NCBI RefSeq assembly: GCF_014235845.1 | Contig: NZ_JACJUQ010000011.1 | Span: forward strand, 62,001-126,000 | From: Pontivivens nitratireducens | GTDB taxonomy: Bacteria; Pseudomonadota; Alphaproteobacteria; Rhodobacterales; Rhodobacteraceae | Direction: 5' to 3' | Length of the DNA stretch: 64,000 nucleotides | Shown here: one piece after another, positions 21,186 to 29,577 of the stretch | Layout of the letters: each line of letters opens with the position of its first letter | Position numbering within the stretch: the stretch's first letter is position 1 | Program-made: the position numbers and the translations under genes | The notes under the pieces: generated by a model | Told to the model about the DNA's origin: nothing | Seen by the model: the letters and a program-made list of their open reading frames with translations, nothing else | The model's database searches: none

Positions 21186-21944
21186 ATGTCTGCATCCACT
21201 GCGCCACAAAGTAGCGTGAACGACGGAGAGATCGCTAAATTTCAGGCGATGGCCGATGAATGGTGGGATGAGGGGGGCAAGTTCAAGCCGCTTCACATGC
21301 TCAACCCCACCCGGCTGGACTATATCACGCGCCAGATCGCGGCGGAGTTCGGGCGCGATCTGAGTGAGGAGCAGCCCTTCGCCGGTTTGCGCATCCTCGA
21401 TATCGGGTGCGGTGGTGGCCTGCTGGCCGAACCGATGGCTCGCCTGGGTGCCACGGTGGTCGGTGCCGACGCGGCGGAGCGCAATATCCCCGTCGCACGT
21501 GTGCATGCCGAGCAATCCGGGCTGCAGATCGATTATCGCCACACCACGGCGGAGGCCATGGCCGCCGAGGGGGAGCAGTTCGACGTCGTCCTGAACATGG
21601 AGGTGGTCGAACATGTCGAGGATCCCGCCAGTTTCCTTCGCACCTGTCAGGAATTGCTCAAGCCCGGCGGGCTGATGGTCTGCTCCACCCTCAACCGCAA
21701 CCCCAAGAGTTTCCTGTTCGCCATCCTCGGCGCGGAGCAGATCATGCGCTGGCTGCCCAAGGGCACGCATGAGCACTCCAAGTTCATCACGCCGGACGAG
21801 TTGTTCAGCCTGTTGCGCGGCGCGGGGTTGGAGCCGGTGGACCGCACCGGGTTCAAGTTCAACTTCGCCCGCTGGGACTGGTCGCTGGACCCGCGCGATC
21901 TCAGCGTGAACTACGTCACCTCCAGTGTGAAACCCTCGGCGTAA
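21186..21944 (+). CDS. ubiG: Ubiquinone biosynthesis O-methyltransferase
   Basis: 252-aa SAM-dependent methyltransferase for both O-methylation steps of ubiquinone synthesis. The family N-terminus [20 protein letters not shown] is followed by motif [20 protein letters not shown], then [13 protein letters not shown] and the [12 protein letters not shown] tail region. The ATG at 21186 follows GAAGGTG and is chosen over an in-frame alternative at 21177. Confidence 0.96.
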   Translation: MSASTAPQSSVNDGEIAKFQAMADEWWDEGGKFKPLHMLNPTRLDYITRQIAAEFGRDLSEEQPFAGLRILDIGCGGGLLAEPMARLGATVVGADAAERNIPVARVHAEQSGLQIDYRHTTAEAMAAEGEQFDVVLNMEVVEHVEDPASFLRTCQELLKPGGLMVCSTLNRNPKSFLFAILGAEQIMRWLPKGTHEHSKFITPDELFSLLRGAGLEPVDRTGFKFNFARWDWSLDPRDLSVNYVTSSVKPSA

Positions 21945-21960
21945 GGGCGTTATCGCCGGA

Positions 21961-22740
21961 TCATCGCAGGATTGGCGGCTTGTCGGGATCGCTGCCGGGG
22001 GCCGTCACCTCGCGCACGGTTTCGTGGCGTTGCGGGATTTCGAAGCCGAGCCCCTTGGACCGCAGGGCAGGCAGGGCCTTCGCCCCCTCATCCAGAAAGA
22101 CGATGTCGAGCTGCCCCGCGTCCAGCCCCGACAGGCGCAGCGCCTCGGACAGGGCGTCCGCGATGGCGTCTCGGGCCGGGGGCAGGGCGTCGATCACAGC
22201 CAGCATGTGGCCCTGCGTGCCGTCGCGATATGTCACGCCGACCAGCCAGCTTTCGCGCGCCAGCCCTTCGAGGGTGGGCAGCTTTTCTGCGATGGCGTCA
22301 AGCAGCACGTCCGGCACATTCTGTGGCCGGTTCACATCACGAACGGAGGCTTCACGCACCACGGTCAGATCGGTCAGGCGATCCACCGCCCACCGCAGCG
22401 CATCCACCGGCAGGATCGTTTCGGACGGTGCACCGCCCAGATTCAGGGCGAGGGCGATGTCCTGTTCGACCAGCAGTTTGATCAGCCGACGTCCCGACAT
22501 GGCGGCGAATTCCGACGGTCCCTCCATGAACTCGCCCAACCGAACCTCGCGGTCGAAGGACAGCGCGATGCGCCCCTCGGCCGTGTCGAGGATGACGGGT
22601 CGGATCGTCTCGCCCTGTGCTTCTTCCTCCAACGGCACGAACAGTTCCGTTTCCAGCAGGCGTGACCAGAAGCGCGGGCGGCGGGCCTCATCTGCTTCGG
22701 CGTCGATATGGGCGGAGTCGAGGGGCGTAATCTCTGTCAT
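21961..22740 (-). CDS. SseB family protein
   Basis: 259 aa with an N-terminal SseB-type domain (RFWSRLLETELFVPLEEE, RIALSFDREVRLGEF, GRRLIKLLVEQDIALALN) and a C-terminal domain of the same family (about 150-240). The function of bacterial SseB proteins outside Salmonella secretion is not defined. It is the last gene of a possible minus-strand unit after two glycosylase-like genes, starting 12 bases after the nearer one ends. Confidence 0.78.
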   Translation of the reverse strand: MTEITPLDSAHIDAEADEARRPRFWSRLLETELFVPLEEEAQGETIRPVILDTAEGRIALSFDREVRLGEFMEGPSEFAAMSGRRLIKLLVEQDIALALNLGGAPSETILPVDALRWAVDRLTDLTVVREASVRDVNRPQNVPDVLLDAIAEKLPTLEGLARESWLVGVTYRDGTQGHMLAVIDALPPARDAIADALSEALRLSGLDAGQLDIVFLDEGAKALPALRSKGLGFEIPQRHETVREVTAPGSDPDKPPILR

Positions 22741-22752
22741 AAGTGAGATGTG

Positions 22753-23355
22753 TCAGGCGCGCCCGTCCAGTGCAAGGGACACCGCGTCGCGCAGGCGCGG
22801 AACGACCTCCTGCTCGAACCACGGGTTGCGGCGCAGCCAGCCGGTGTTGCGCCAGCTTGGATGGGGCAGGGCGAAGGTGCCCTCCGGGTGATCCCGCCAG
22901 CTTTCCACGGTCTGCGTCACGTTCTGCCGGGTGCCCAGATGCCATTTCTGCGCGTAGCCGCCGATCAGCACCTTCACCCGGACCTGCGGCATCGCCATCA
23001 TTGCCGGTGCGCGCCAGGTGGCGGCGCATATCCTGGGCGGTGGCAGGTCGGAACCCTTCGCGTCATAGCCCGGAAAGCAGAACGCCATGGGCAGGATCGC
23101 GAACTTGTCCCGATCGTAAAAGTCCGCCCGCTCCACCCCCAGCCAGTCGCGCAGCCTGTCGCCGGAGCGGTCGTCGAACGGCAAGCCCGAGGCGTGCACC
23201 CGCGCACCCGGTGCCTGACCCGCGATCAGGATCGGTGCGCGGTTTGACAGCCAGACGACGGGGCGGGGCCGGTGCGCAGTGCGCGTGGCCGCGAATCGTT
23301 CGGCACACAGGGTGCAGCGTTCGGCCTGATCGACCAGTTCGGATAGTTCAGCCAT
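22753..23355 (-). CDS. Uracil-DNA glycosylase superfamily protein, paralogue A
   Basis: 200 aa. Four cysteines (14, 17, 93, 110) in CTLC, FCFPG and RIC are spaced like the 4Fe-4S ligands of family 4 UDGs. Motif 1 is GQAPGARVHASGLPFDD, and a HPSWRN motif near the C-terminus corresponds to motif 3. The usual GEAPG..E..  glutamate is replaced, so uracil excision is likely but not certain. Its start overlaps the end of paralogue B by 8 bases. Confidence 0.8.
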   Translation of the reverse strand: MAELSELVDQAERCTLCAERFAATRTAHRPRPVVWLSNRAPILIAGQAPGARVHASGLPFDDRSGDRLRDWLGVERADFYDRDKFAILPMAFCFPGYDAKGSDLPPPRICAATWRAPAMMAMPQVRVKVLIGGYAQKWHLGTRQNVTQTVESWRDHPEGTFALPHPSWRNTGWLRRNPWFEQEVVPRLRDAVSLALDGRA

Positions 23356-23986
23356 TCGACACCCCTTCGTTCAGCACCCGGGCTACGTCGCGTCGCAAAT
23401 GCGGCAGCAACTCCGCCTCGAACCACGGGTTCCTGCGCAGCCACGGTGTGTTGCGCCAACTGGGATGCGGCAGGGGATAGGTGCCGGCGGGCATGTCGCG
23501 CCACGCGCGCACGGTCGGGGTCATCGCGCGCGCGTCCGGCATAACGCGCTGAGCCATCGCGCCGACGACCAGCGTCAGACGCCGGCCCGGCAGCGCCGCC
23601 ATCACCGGGGCGTGCCATGTTTCGCGACAGATCGCGGGAGGCGGCAGATCACCGCCCGCCGCATCGTTGCCCGGAAAGCAGAACCCCATGGGCGCGATGG
23701 AGATGGTGCGGGGGGCAAAGAACTCCGCCTCTTCCATCCCCATCCAGTCGCGCAGCCGCCGCCCCGACGCATCGTCGAACGGTATGCCCGACAGATGCGC
23801 CTGCCGACCCGGTGCCTGCGAAACGATGACAATCGGTGCATCCGGGTGCAGCCGCACGATGGGGCGCGGCGCATGTGCGCTGGCCGTGGCGGCAAAACGC
23901 TCCGCGCACAGGCGGCAGGTGCGCAGGCGGGCGAACAGGCGGCAGGTGCGCAGGCGGGCGAACAGGGCGGGGGCGTCGGGGCTCAT
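23348..23986 (-). CDS. Uracil-DNA glycosylase superfamily protein, paralogue B
   Basis: 212 aa, clearly homologous to the gene just downstream. It shares CRLCAERFAAT, SQAPGRQAHLSGIPFDD, GFCFPGNDA, the AIC cysteine and the LPHPSWRNTPWLRRNPWFE block. A 27-bp in-frame tandem repeat duplicates nine residues (TCRLFARLR) just before the first Cys pair. The start is uncertain: ATG 23986 (MSPDAP) fits the paralogue's length, but no good RBS is visible, and in-frame ATGs lie at 24007 and 24031. Divergent from nhaA. Confidence 0.78.
   Translation of the reverse strand: MSPDAPALFARLRTCRLFARLRTCRLCAERFAATASAHAPRPIVRLHPDAPIVIVSQAPGRQAHLSGIPFDDASGRRLRDWMGMEEAEFFAPRTISIAPMGFCFPGNDAAGGDLPPPAICRETWHAPVMAALPGRRLTLVVGAMAQRVMPDARAMTPTVRAWRDMPAGTYPLPHPSWRNTPWLRRNPWFEAELLPHLRRDVARVLNEGVSNG
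23909..23962. repeat. 27-bp perfect tandem duplication inside UDG paralogue B
   Basis: Two identical 27-base units, 23909-23935 and 23936-23962, each beginning CAGGCGGCAGGTGCGCAGG. The repeat is in frame and adds nine residues including an extra Cys in front of the iron-sulfur CxxC. Confidence 0.95.
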
Positions 23987-24078
23987 CAAGTTCAAGATAG
24001 GCACCATGCCGCGCATTGCGAGATCAGACATGACTTGATAATCCGGGTATCGAAACCGATTTGAGCAAGGGGCCATCG

Positions 24079-25335
24079 ATGTATCGCGTCTGGAACTATC
24101 TGAGCGAATATTCGCTTCTTCTCATCCTTGGTGCATTGCTCGCGCTGGGATGGGCCAACATCGATTACGACAGTTACCATCACTTCGTGGAATACCCGCT
24201 CTGGGATCACGCACCGATCGGGCAATTGCATGATGGCTACCGGACGCTGACGCTGCATTATCTTGTCAACGACCTGCTCATGGCGATGTTCTTTGCCATC
24301 GCGGGCAAGGAGGTCTGGGAGGCCATCGCGCTCAAGGACGGGTCGTTGCGCGGCAAGAAGGCGCTGACGCCGCTGATCGCCACTTCGGGCGGTATGTTGG
24401 GCCCGATTGCGGTCTATCTGGGTCTGGCGCTGCTGATGGGCACGGATACCTATCAGGCGGTGGCGAATGGCTGGGCGATTCCGACAGCGACGGATATCGC
24501 GTTTTCCTATCTTATCGGGCGGCTTATCTTTGGTGCCGGTCATCCGGCGGTGGGTTTCCTGCTGCTGCTGGCGATTGCCGACGATGCGGCGGGATTGATC
24601 ATTCTGGCTGTGTTCTACCCGTCGGGTGAACTGGCACCGGAATGGTTGCTGCTGTCACTGGCGGCGGCAGTTGTGGTGTTCTTCGCCTTCAACTCGATCC
24701 CCCGTCGGCTGGACCGGCACAAGCAGCATCGCCCCAATTCCACCTGGATGCGTGAGAAGCTGGGCGTCTGGCCCTATGTGATCGCGGGGTGCCTCAGCTG
24801 GTATGGCTTTATGCGCGCAGGGATCCATCCCGCGTTGGGTCTGCTGCCTATCGTTCCGACGATCCCGCACGCCGACCGCGCATTCGGTATCTTCGCCGAG
24901 GCGGAGCGTCACCTGACCGACCTGCTCAACACGCTGGAACATGTGATGAAGGGCCCGGTCGAGGTCGTGCTGCTGTTCTTCGGCCTGGCCAATGCCGGCG
25001 TGCTGTTCAACGCGGTCGGCGATGCGACCTGGCTGGTTCTGGCCGGTCTGCTGGTGGGCAAGCCGCTTGGGATCTTCATCATGGGCTGGATTGCGGCGAA
25101 ACCGCTGGGACTGGGCCTGCCCAAGGGAATGGGGCTGCCGGATCTGCTCGTTCTGGGCTTCGTGGCGGCGATCGGCTTTACCGTTTCGCTGTTCATCGCC
25201 TCGGTGGCCTTCGCTCCGGGTCAGGTTCAGGATGCAGCCAAGATGGGTGCGCTTCTCAGCTTTGGCGCGGCGATCGTGGCGTTCGGCGCTGCTGCGATCT
25301 TCAAGATCGAGAAGATTTCGGGCAACGACGATTAA
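24079..25335 (+). CDS. nhaA: Na+/H+ antiporter NhaA
   Basis: 418-aa inner-membrane antiporter with about 12 hydrophobic helices. The signature residues are present: PTATDIAFSYL (Asp equivalent to E. coli D133) and AIADDAAGLIILAVFY (the D163-D164 pair). It exchanges sodium for protons for pH and salt homeostasis, fitting a marine lifestyle. The ATG at 24079 (MYRVWNYL) has AAGGGG 6 bases upstream; a TTG at 24061 is in frame but less likely. Confidence 0.95.
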   Translation: MYRVWNYLSEYSLLLILGALLALGWANIDYDSYHHFVEYPLWDHAPIGQLHDGYRTLTLHYLVNDLLMAMFFAIAGKEVWEAIALKDGSLRGKKALTPLIATSGGMLGPIAVYLGLALLMGTDTYQAVANGWAIPTATDIAFSYLIGRLIFGAGHPAVGFLLLLAIADDAAGLIILAVFYPSGELAPEWLLLSLAAAVVVFFAFNSIPRRLDRHKQHRPNSTWMREKLGVWPYVIAGCLSWYGFMRAGIHPALGLLPIVPTIPHADRAFGIFAEAERHLTDLLNTLEHVMKGPVEVVLLFFGLANAGVLFNAVGDATWLVLAGLLVGKPLGIFIMGWIAAKPLGLGLPKGMGLPDLLVLGFVAAIGFTVSLFIASVAFAPGQVQDAAKMGALLSFGAAIVAFGAAAIFKIEKISGNDD

Positions 25336-25392
25336 GCGGATGTTCATGATCGGGGCGATAAACCGTTCTGGAACCGGGCGGGACTGGCAACG

Positions 25393-26046
25393 ATGATCGA
25401 GTTTCGCAATGTGAGCAAATCGTACTGGACCGGGGTTCGCCGCAAGGTGATCCTCGACCAGGCGACCTTTCGCATCGAGCTTGGCCAATCGTTGGGCATC
25501 CTCGCCCCGAACGGAACCGGAAAAACCACGCTGATCAACATGATGGCGGGGATTACCAAACCTGATGAGGGGTTTATTCTGCGCGAAAGCCGCATTTCCT
25601 TTCCCATGGGGTTCATGGGGGTGGTGGATTCCAGCCTGTCGGGCGCGGAAAACGCGCGCTTCGCGGGCCATTTCTATGGCGTCGATCCCGATTATGTCGA
25701 GGCATTCTGCCGCTGGATGTGCAATCTGGAGGAATATTTCGAGCAGCCCGTCAGCACCTATTCGTCGGGCATGGCGGGGCGCCTGTCGCTGGCGCTTCTG
25801 CTCAGCCTCGATTTCGACATCTATCTGGTGGACGAAGGGATGCCGACCATGGCCGATGCCGAATTCGTGCGCAAGGCGGGCGAGGTGTTTCGACAGCGAC
25901 TCAAACATGCGACACTGGTGATGGTGTCACACATGCCCAAGCAACTCGAAGCCTATGCGCACAAGGCCGCAATCCTGAAAAACGGACGTCTGAAATTTTA
26001 CGACAGTCTCGAAGAGGCCAAGCAGTTCTATGACTACACCCGCTGA
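25393..26046 (+). CDS. Capsular polysaccharide export ABC transporter ATPase (KpsT-like)
   Basis: 217 aa. Walker A LGILAPNGTGKTT, a short signature YSSGMAGRLSLA, Walker B DIYLVDEGM and H-loop SHMPKQ. The overall length and the APNGTGKTT form are typical of KpsT/CtrD/BexA, which power export of Kdo-linked capsular polysaccharide. The membrane partner KpsM is not next to it. Its 3' end overlaps the next gene by 17 bases, indicating translational coupling. Confidence 0.88.
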   Translation: MIEFRNVSKSYWTGVRRKVILDQATFRIELGQSLGILAPNGTGKTTLINMMAGITKPDEGFILRESRISFPMGFMGVVDSSLSGAENARFAGHFYGVDPDYVEAFCRWMCNLEEYFEQPVSTYSSGMAGRLSLALLLSLDFDIYLVDEGMPTMADAEFVRKAGEVFRQRLKHATLVMVSHMPKQLEAYAHKAAILKNGRLKFYDSLEEAKQFYDYTR

Positions 26047-27550
26047 TCAGTCGGACCAGTCCAAGCCTGCCGACGCGGAGGCGAGCGCAGCGCCCGTGGA
26101 CAAGAGCAAGGCGGCAGCAAACGCCCGACGCGCCCGGCGTCGCGCGCGCAAGCTGATGACGGAGGCGGACAGCTGGGAGGAACATTCCGCCAGCGATGGC
26201 AAGGTCCCCCCCCCCGATGGCGGCACCTCACCGATCAAGAAACGGCAGGACGTGATGTCAGTCGTCAACGCCCAGATACGCGCCGAAAAGGAAAAAGAGG
26301 CGCAGGAGGATAAGCAACTCCCCGCGAAACGGCGTGAGCAGGGCGTCGCCAAGGTCGAGGTCGGCAATACCGGGGCTTCCGCCTCAACCGAGATTGATCC
26401 CCGCGACGCGGAAATCGAGGCGATCCAGCGTGAGCTGGTGCAGCGGCGGCGGCGGCGGTTCCTCATGCTGTGGCTGCGTCTGGCCTTCTTCGTCGTTCTG
26501 CCGACGGTGCTGGTCGGAAATTACTACTACAATTACGCGACACCGTTCTATTCTTCGGAATCCAATGTGTTGCTGAACCCTGCCGCCGCGACGCTGAACT
26601 CAGAGTCTGCGGTAGGAATGGCCGCATCCGCGAACCTGCTGCGCGATTCGATTGCGGTACAGGACTTTCTGACATCGCGTGAGGCGATGCGGATACTGGA
26701 TCAGGAACTCGGTATCATCGCCCATTATTCGCAGACCAGCATTGATCCGATTCAACGCCTGGCCGCCGACGCCACGGAAAACGAGGCCTATGCGTTCTAC
26801 AAGGACCGGGTGCTGATCGGATTTGACACGCTTGAGGGGATCCTGCGGATCGAGGTGATTGCCGCCTCTCCCGATATGGCCTTTGCGATTTCGAACCGTC
26901 TGATCGAACTGGCCGAGGAACGCGTGGACACCATGTCCGACCGCAACCAGCAAAACGCGCTGGCCAGTGCGCAACTGGTCTTGGAGGACGCGCAGGAGAA
27001 TCTTCAGGAGGCATATGAACGGGTTCTGACGCTTCAGGAACAACGGGGCATCTTCTCCGCCGAGCTGGAGGTCAGCCTGGTACAGGGGCAAATTTCCGGC
27101 CTGACCGCCGCGTTGGAGGAGCGTCGCCTCAGTCTTGCCGCCTTGCAGGACAATGCCCGCCCGAATCAGGCACAGATGCGCGTTTTGAACGCCGAGATTG
27201 CCCGTCTGGAAGATGCGATCGCCGAGCAACGCCAGATCATCGTCAACGCCCAGGCGGATCGCGGCTCGCTGGCGCGCATCAGCGCGGAAATGGCTCAGGC
27301 GGAACAGGAACTCGAAGTGCGCACCATCATGGTCACTTCCGCAGTTGAAAGCCTGGAGGTCGCGCGTCGGGATGCGTCCCAGCAGTTGATGTTCCTGTCC
27401 CGCGCCGTAAACCCGGTGCGTCCGCTGGTGCCCAGCTATCCACGGGCCTTCGAATATACCGCGCTCGCTTTCGTGATCTTTTTCGCGACTTACATGATGA
27501 TTAGTCTGACGATCTCGATCCTGCGCGAGCAGATGTCTTATGGGGACTGA
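26030..27550 (+). CDS. Capsule polysaccharide export inner-membrane protein (KpsE/BexC/CtrB-like)
   Basis: 506-aa polysaccharide co-polymerase type protein. A charged, disordered-looking N-terminal region of about 140 residues is followed by TM1 (about 144-164), a periplasmic Wzz-like domain (PFYSSESNVLLNPA) with long coiled coil (about 300-440), and TM2 near the C-terminus (about 475-497). KpsE-family proteins are usually around 370-400 aa, so the cytoplasmic extension is unusual. A run of ten C at 26206-26215 encodes Val-Pro-Pro-Pro early in the gene. It should link the KpsMT exporter to the outer-membrane channel. Confidence 0.8.
   Translation: MTTPADQSDQSKPADAEASAAPVDKSKAAANARRARRRARKLMTEADSWEEHSASDGKVPPPDGGTSPIKKRQDVMSVVNAQIRAEKEKEAQEDKQLPAKRREQGVAKVEVGNTGASASTEIDPRDAEIEAIQRELVQRRRRRFLMLWLRLAFFVVLPTVLVGNYYYNYATPFYSSESNVLLNPAAATLNSESAVGMAASANLLRDSIAVQDFLTSREAMRILDQELGIIAHYSQTSIDPIQRLAADATENEAYAFYKDRVLIGFDTLEGILRIEVIAASPDMAFAISNRLIELAEERVDTMSDRNQQNALASAQLVLEDAQENLQEAYERVLTLQEQRGIFSAELEVSLVQGQISGLTAALEERRLSLAALQDNARPNQAQMRVLNAEIARLEDAIAEQRQIIVNAQADRGSLARISAEMAQAEQELEVRTIMVTSAVESLEVARRDASQQLMFLSRAVNPVRPLVPSYPRAFEYTALAFVIFFATYMMISLTISILREQMSYGD
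26206..26215 (+). repeat. Poly-C tract of ten in the KpsE-like coding sequence
   Basis: Ten consecutive C at codons 59-62, within the first eighth of the gene. A length change not divisible by three would shift the frame and stop synthesis. Confidence 0.9.
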
Positions 27551-28387
27551 ATGATGAAAACCGTTGAAATACGCGATCTGAAGATCGGCAATGACCAGCC
27601 GCTGACCATCATCGCGGGGCCGTGTCAGCTGGAAAGCCGTGATCATGCGTTCATGATCGCGACGAAGATGCAGCAGGCCTGCGCCGATGCCGGCGCGCAG
27701 TTCATCTTCAAGGGCTCGTTCGACAAGGCGAACCGCACTTCACTGTCAGGCAAGCGGGGCCTGGGCATCGACGAAGGCTTGCGGATATTCGAGGCCGTTC
27801 AGGCCGAATTCGGGTGCCCCGTCATCACCGACGTCCATACCGAGGATCAGTGCGCGACCGTTGGCGAAATCGTCGATGTCCTGCAAATTCCCGCGTTCCT
27901 GTGCCGCCAGACGGACCTCCTGCTGGCGGCGGGCCGTACCGGACGGGGGGTCAACGTCAAGAAGGGCCAGTTCCTGTCGCCGCCCGAAATGTCCACGGTC
28001 GCGGACAAGGTGGCGAGCACGGGGAATGAGAAAATCCTGTTGTGTGAACGCGGCACGACCTTCGGCTACAACAATCTGGTGGCGGATATGCGCGGTCTGC
28101 CGACCATGGCGCGCACGGGCTATCCTGTGGTGATGGATGCCACCCATGCCGTGGCGCAGCCCGGCGGGTTGGGCGCCTCGTCCGGCGGGCAGCGTGAGTT
28201 TGCCCCGGTTCTGGCCCGCGCGGCGGTCAGTCTGGGTATCGCCGCGGTGTTTATGGAAACGCATGAGGATCCCGACAACGCGCCCTCCGACGGGCCGAAC
28301 ATGATCTATCTGGATCAGATGCCGAAGGTCGTCGCCTCGCTTATGGCCTTCGACCGGCTGGCAAAGTCGGACCCCCTGCGGGTCTGA
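27551..28387 (+). CDS. kdsA: 3-deoxy-8-phosphooctulonate synthase (KDO-8-P synthase)
   Basis: 278 aa; condenses PEP with arabinose 5-phosphate to Kdo-8-phosphate for LPS core and Kdo-linked capsule. Motifs are IIAGPCQLESRDHA, FKGSFDKANRTS, TDVHTEDQ and CERGTTFGYNNLVADMR. Two adjacent ATGs (27551, 27554) share GGGGA upstream. It starts at the end of the capsule export gene, suggesting Kdo supply for capsule. Confidence 0.96.
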   Translation: MMKTVEIRDLKIGNDQPLTIIAGPCQLESRDHAFMIATKMQQACADAGAQFIFKGSFDKANRTSLSGKRGLGIDEGLRIFEAVQAEFGCPVITDVHTEDQCATVGEIVDVLQIPAFLCRQTDLLLAAGRTGRGVNVKKGQFLSPPEMSTVADKVASTGNEKILLCERGTTFGYNNLVADMRGLPTMARTGYPVVMDATHAVAQPGGLGASSGGQREFAPVLARAAVSLGIAAVFMETHEDPDNAPSDGPNMIYLDQMPKVVASLMAFDRLAKSDPLRV

Positions 28388-28392
28388 GCTGC

Positions 28393-29556
28393 TCAGCGAC
28401 CGCCAAGCGCCTGCGCGGCGGCCCACCCTGACGACCAGGCCCACTGGAAGTTGTAACCGCCCAACCAGCCGGTGACGTCCACGACCTCACCGATGAAATA
28501 CAGGTCGGGCATGGATTTCGCGGCCATCGTACGGCTGTCCAGCGCTTCGGTGTCCACGCCGCCCAGCGTGACCTCCGCCGTGCGGTATCCCTCGGAGCCG
28601 CTGGGGATCAGTTGCCAATTGTGCAGCCGGTCGGCAAGCGCGCGCAGCGCCGCGTCGTTCAGATCCGCGATATTGCCATCCTCGGGCGCCAGATAGGCCG
28701 CCAGTCGTTTCGGCAGAACAGCGCTCAATGCAGTGCGCACGGTTTGACGCCCTGCGCTGTGACGGGCGTTGCGCAGAACCTCGAACGCATCGTCACCGGG
28801 CAAAACGTCTACGCGAATGCCGTCCCCCTCGCGCCAGTAGGAGGACGCTTGCAGGATTGATGGCCCGCTCAGCCCGCGATGGGTAAATAACAACCCCTCG
28901 CGGAACCGTGCCGCGCCTGCCGCGACGCTGGCGTCCAGACTCAACCCGGCAAGTGCCCCGAATCCGCTCTCGCCGAATGTCAGCGGCACCAAGGCAGGCC
29001 GGACATCCGTCACCGGCAGGCCGAATTGCCGGGCGATGTCATAGCCGAAACCGGTGGCCCCCATCTTGGGGATCGACTTTCCCCCGGTCGCTATGACCAG
29101 CGCCGCGCTGCGAAACGTTCCCTGTTCGGTGGTAAGAGTGAAGCCGTCTGTCCGCTCGACAGTCCTGATGCCACAGCCGGTTCTCAGCTCACCCCCCGCC
29201 TTCGCCAGTTCATTGACCAGAATCGCAACGATCTGTTTGGCCGAGCCGTCGCAGAACAGTTGTCCTAGCGTTTTTTCGTGCCATGCAATTCCGTGGGCGT
29301 CGATCATTTCGATGAAATCGTACTGGGTATAGCGGCGCAATGCGGATTTGACGAAGTGCTTGTTGCCGCTCAGAAAATTCTCGGGTGCTGTGTGCAAATT
29401 GGTGAAATTGCAGCGCCCGCCGCCGGAGATCCGGATTTTCTCCCCCGGTGCTTTCGCGTGGTCGAGCACGAGCACGCTCTTGCCCAGCCGCGCAGCATTG
29501 AGGCCGCAGAACAATCCTGCGGCCCCGGCACCGATGATGATGACATCGTACTGAAT
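28393..29556 (-). CDS. HI0933/BaiN-type FAD-dependent oxidoreductase, probable ATT start
   Basis: 387-aa flavoprotein. The dinucleotide motif IIIGAGAAGLFCGL is present only if translation begins upstream of the first in-frame ATG (29514). Between the in-frame TAA at 29578 and that motif there is no ATG, GTG or TTG; ATT at 29554-29556 would give (M)QYDVIIIGAGAAG, the typical family N-terminus, with GGGGGA 7-8 bases before it. Other motifs are ISGGGRCNFTN, IATGGKS and VDVTGWLGGYNFQWAW near the FAD-binding C-terminus. It lies 21 bases after phyR. Substrate unknown. Confidence 0.82.
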   Translation of the reverse strand: MQYDVIIIGAGAAGLFCGLNAARLGKSVLVLDHAKAPGEKIRISGGGRCNFTNLHTAPENFLSGNKHFVKSALRRYTQYDFIEMIDAHGIAWHEKTLGQLFCDGSAKQIVAILVNELAKAGGELRTGCGIRTVERTDGFTLTTEQGTFRSAALVIATGGKSIPKMGATGFGYDIARQFGLPVTDVRPALVPLTFGESGFGALAGLSLDASVAAGAARFREGLLFTHRGLSGPSILQASSYWREGDGIRVDVLPGDDAFEVLRNARHSAGRQTVRTALSAVLPKRLAAYLAPEDGNIADLNDAALRALADRLHNWQLIPSGSEGYRTAEVTLGGVDTEALDSRTMAAKSMPDLYFIGEVVDVTGWLGGYNFQWAWSSGWAAAQALGGR

Positions 29557-29577
29557 CGGTTCGTCCCCCGGCCCGAT

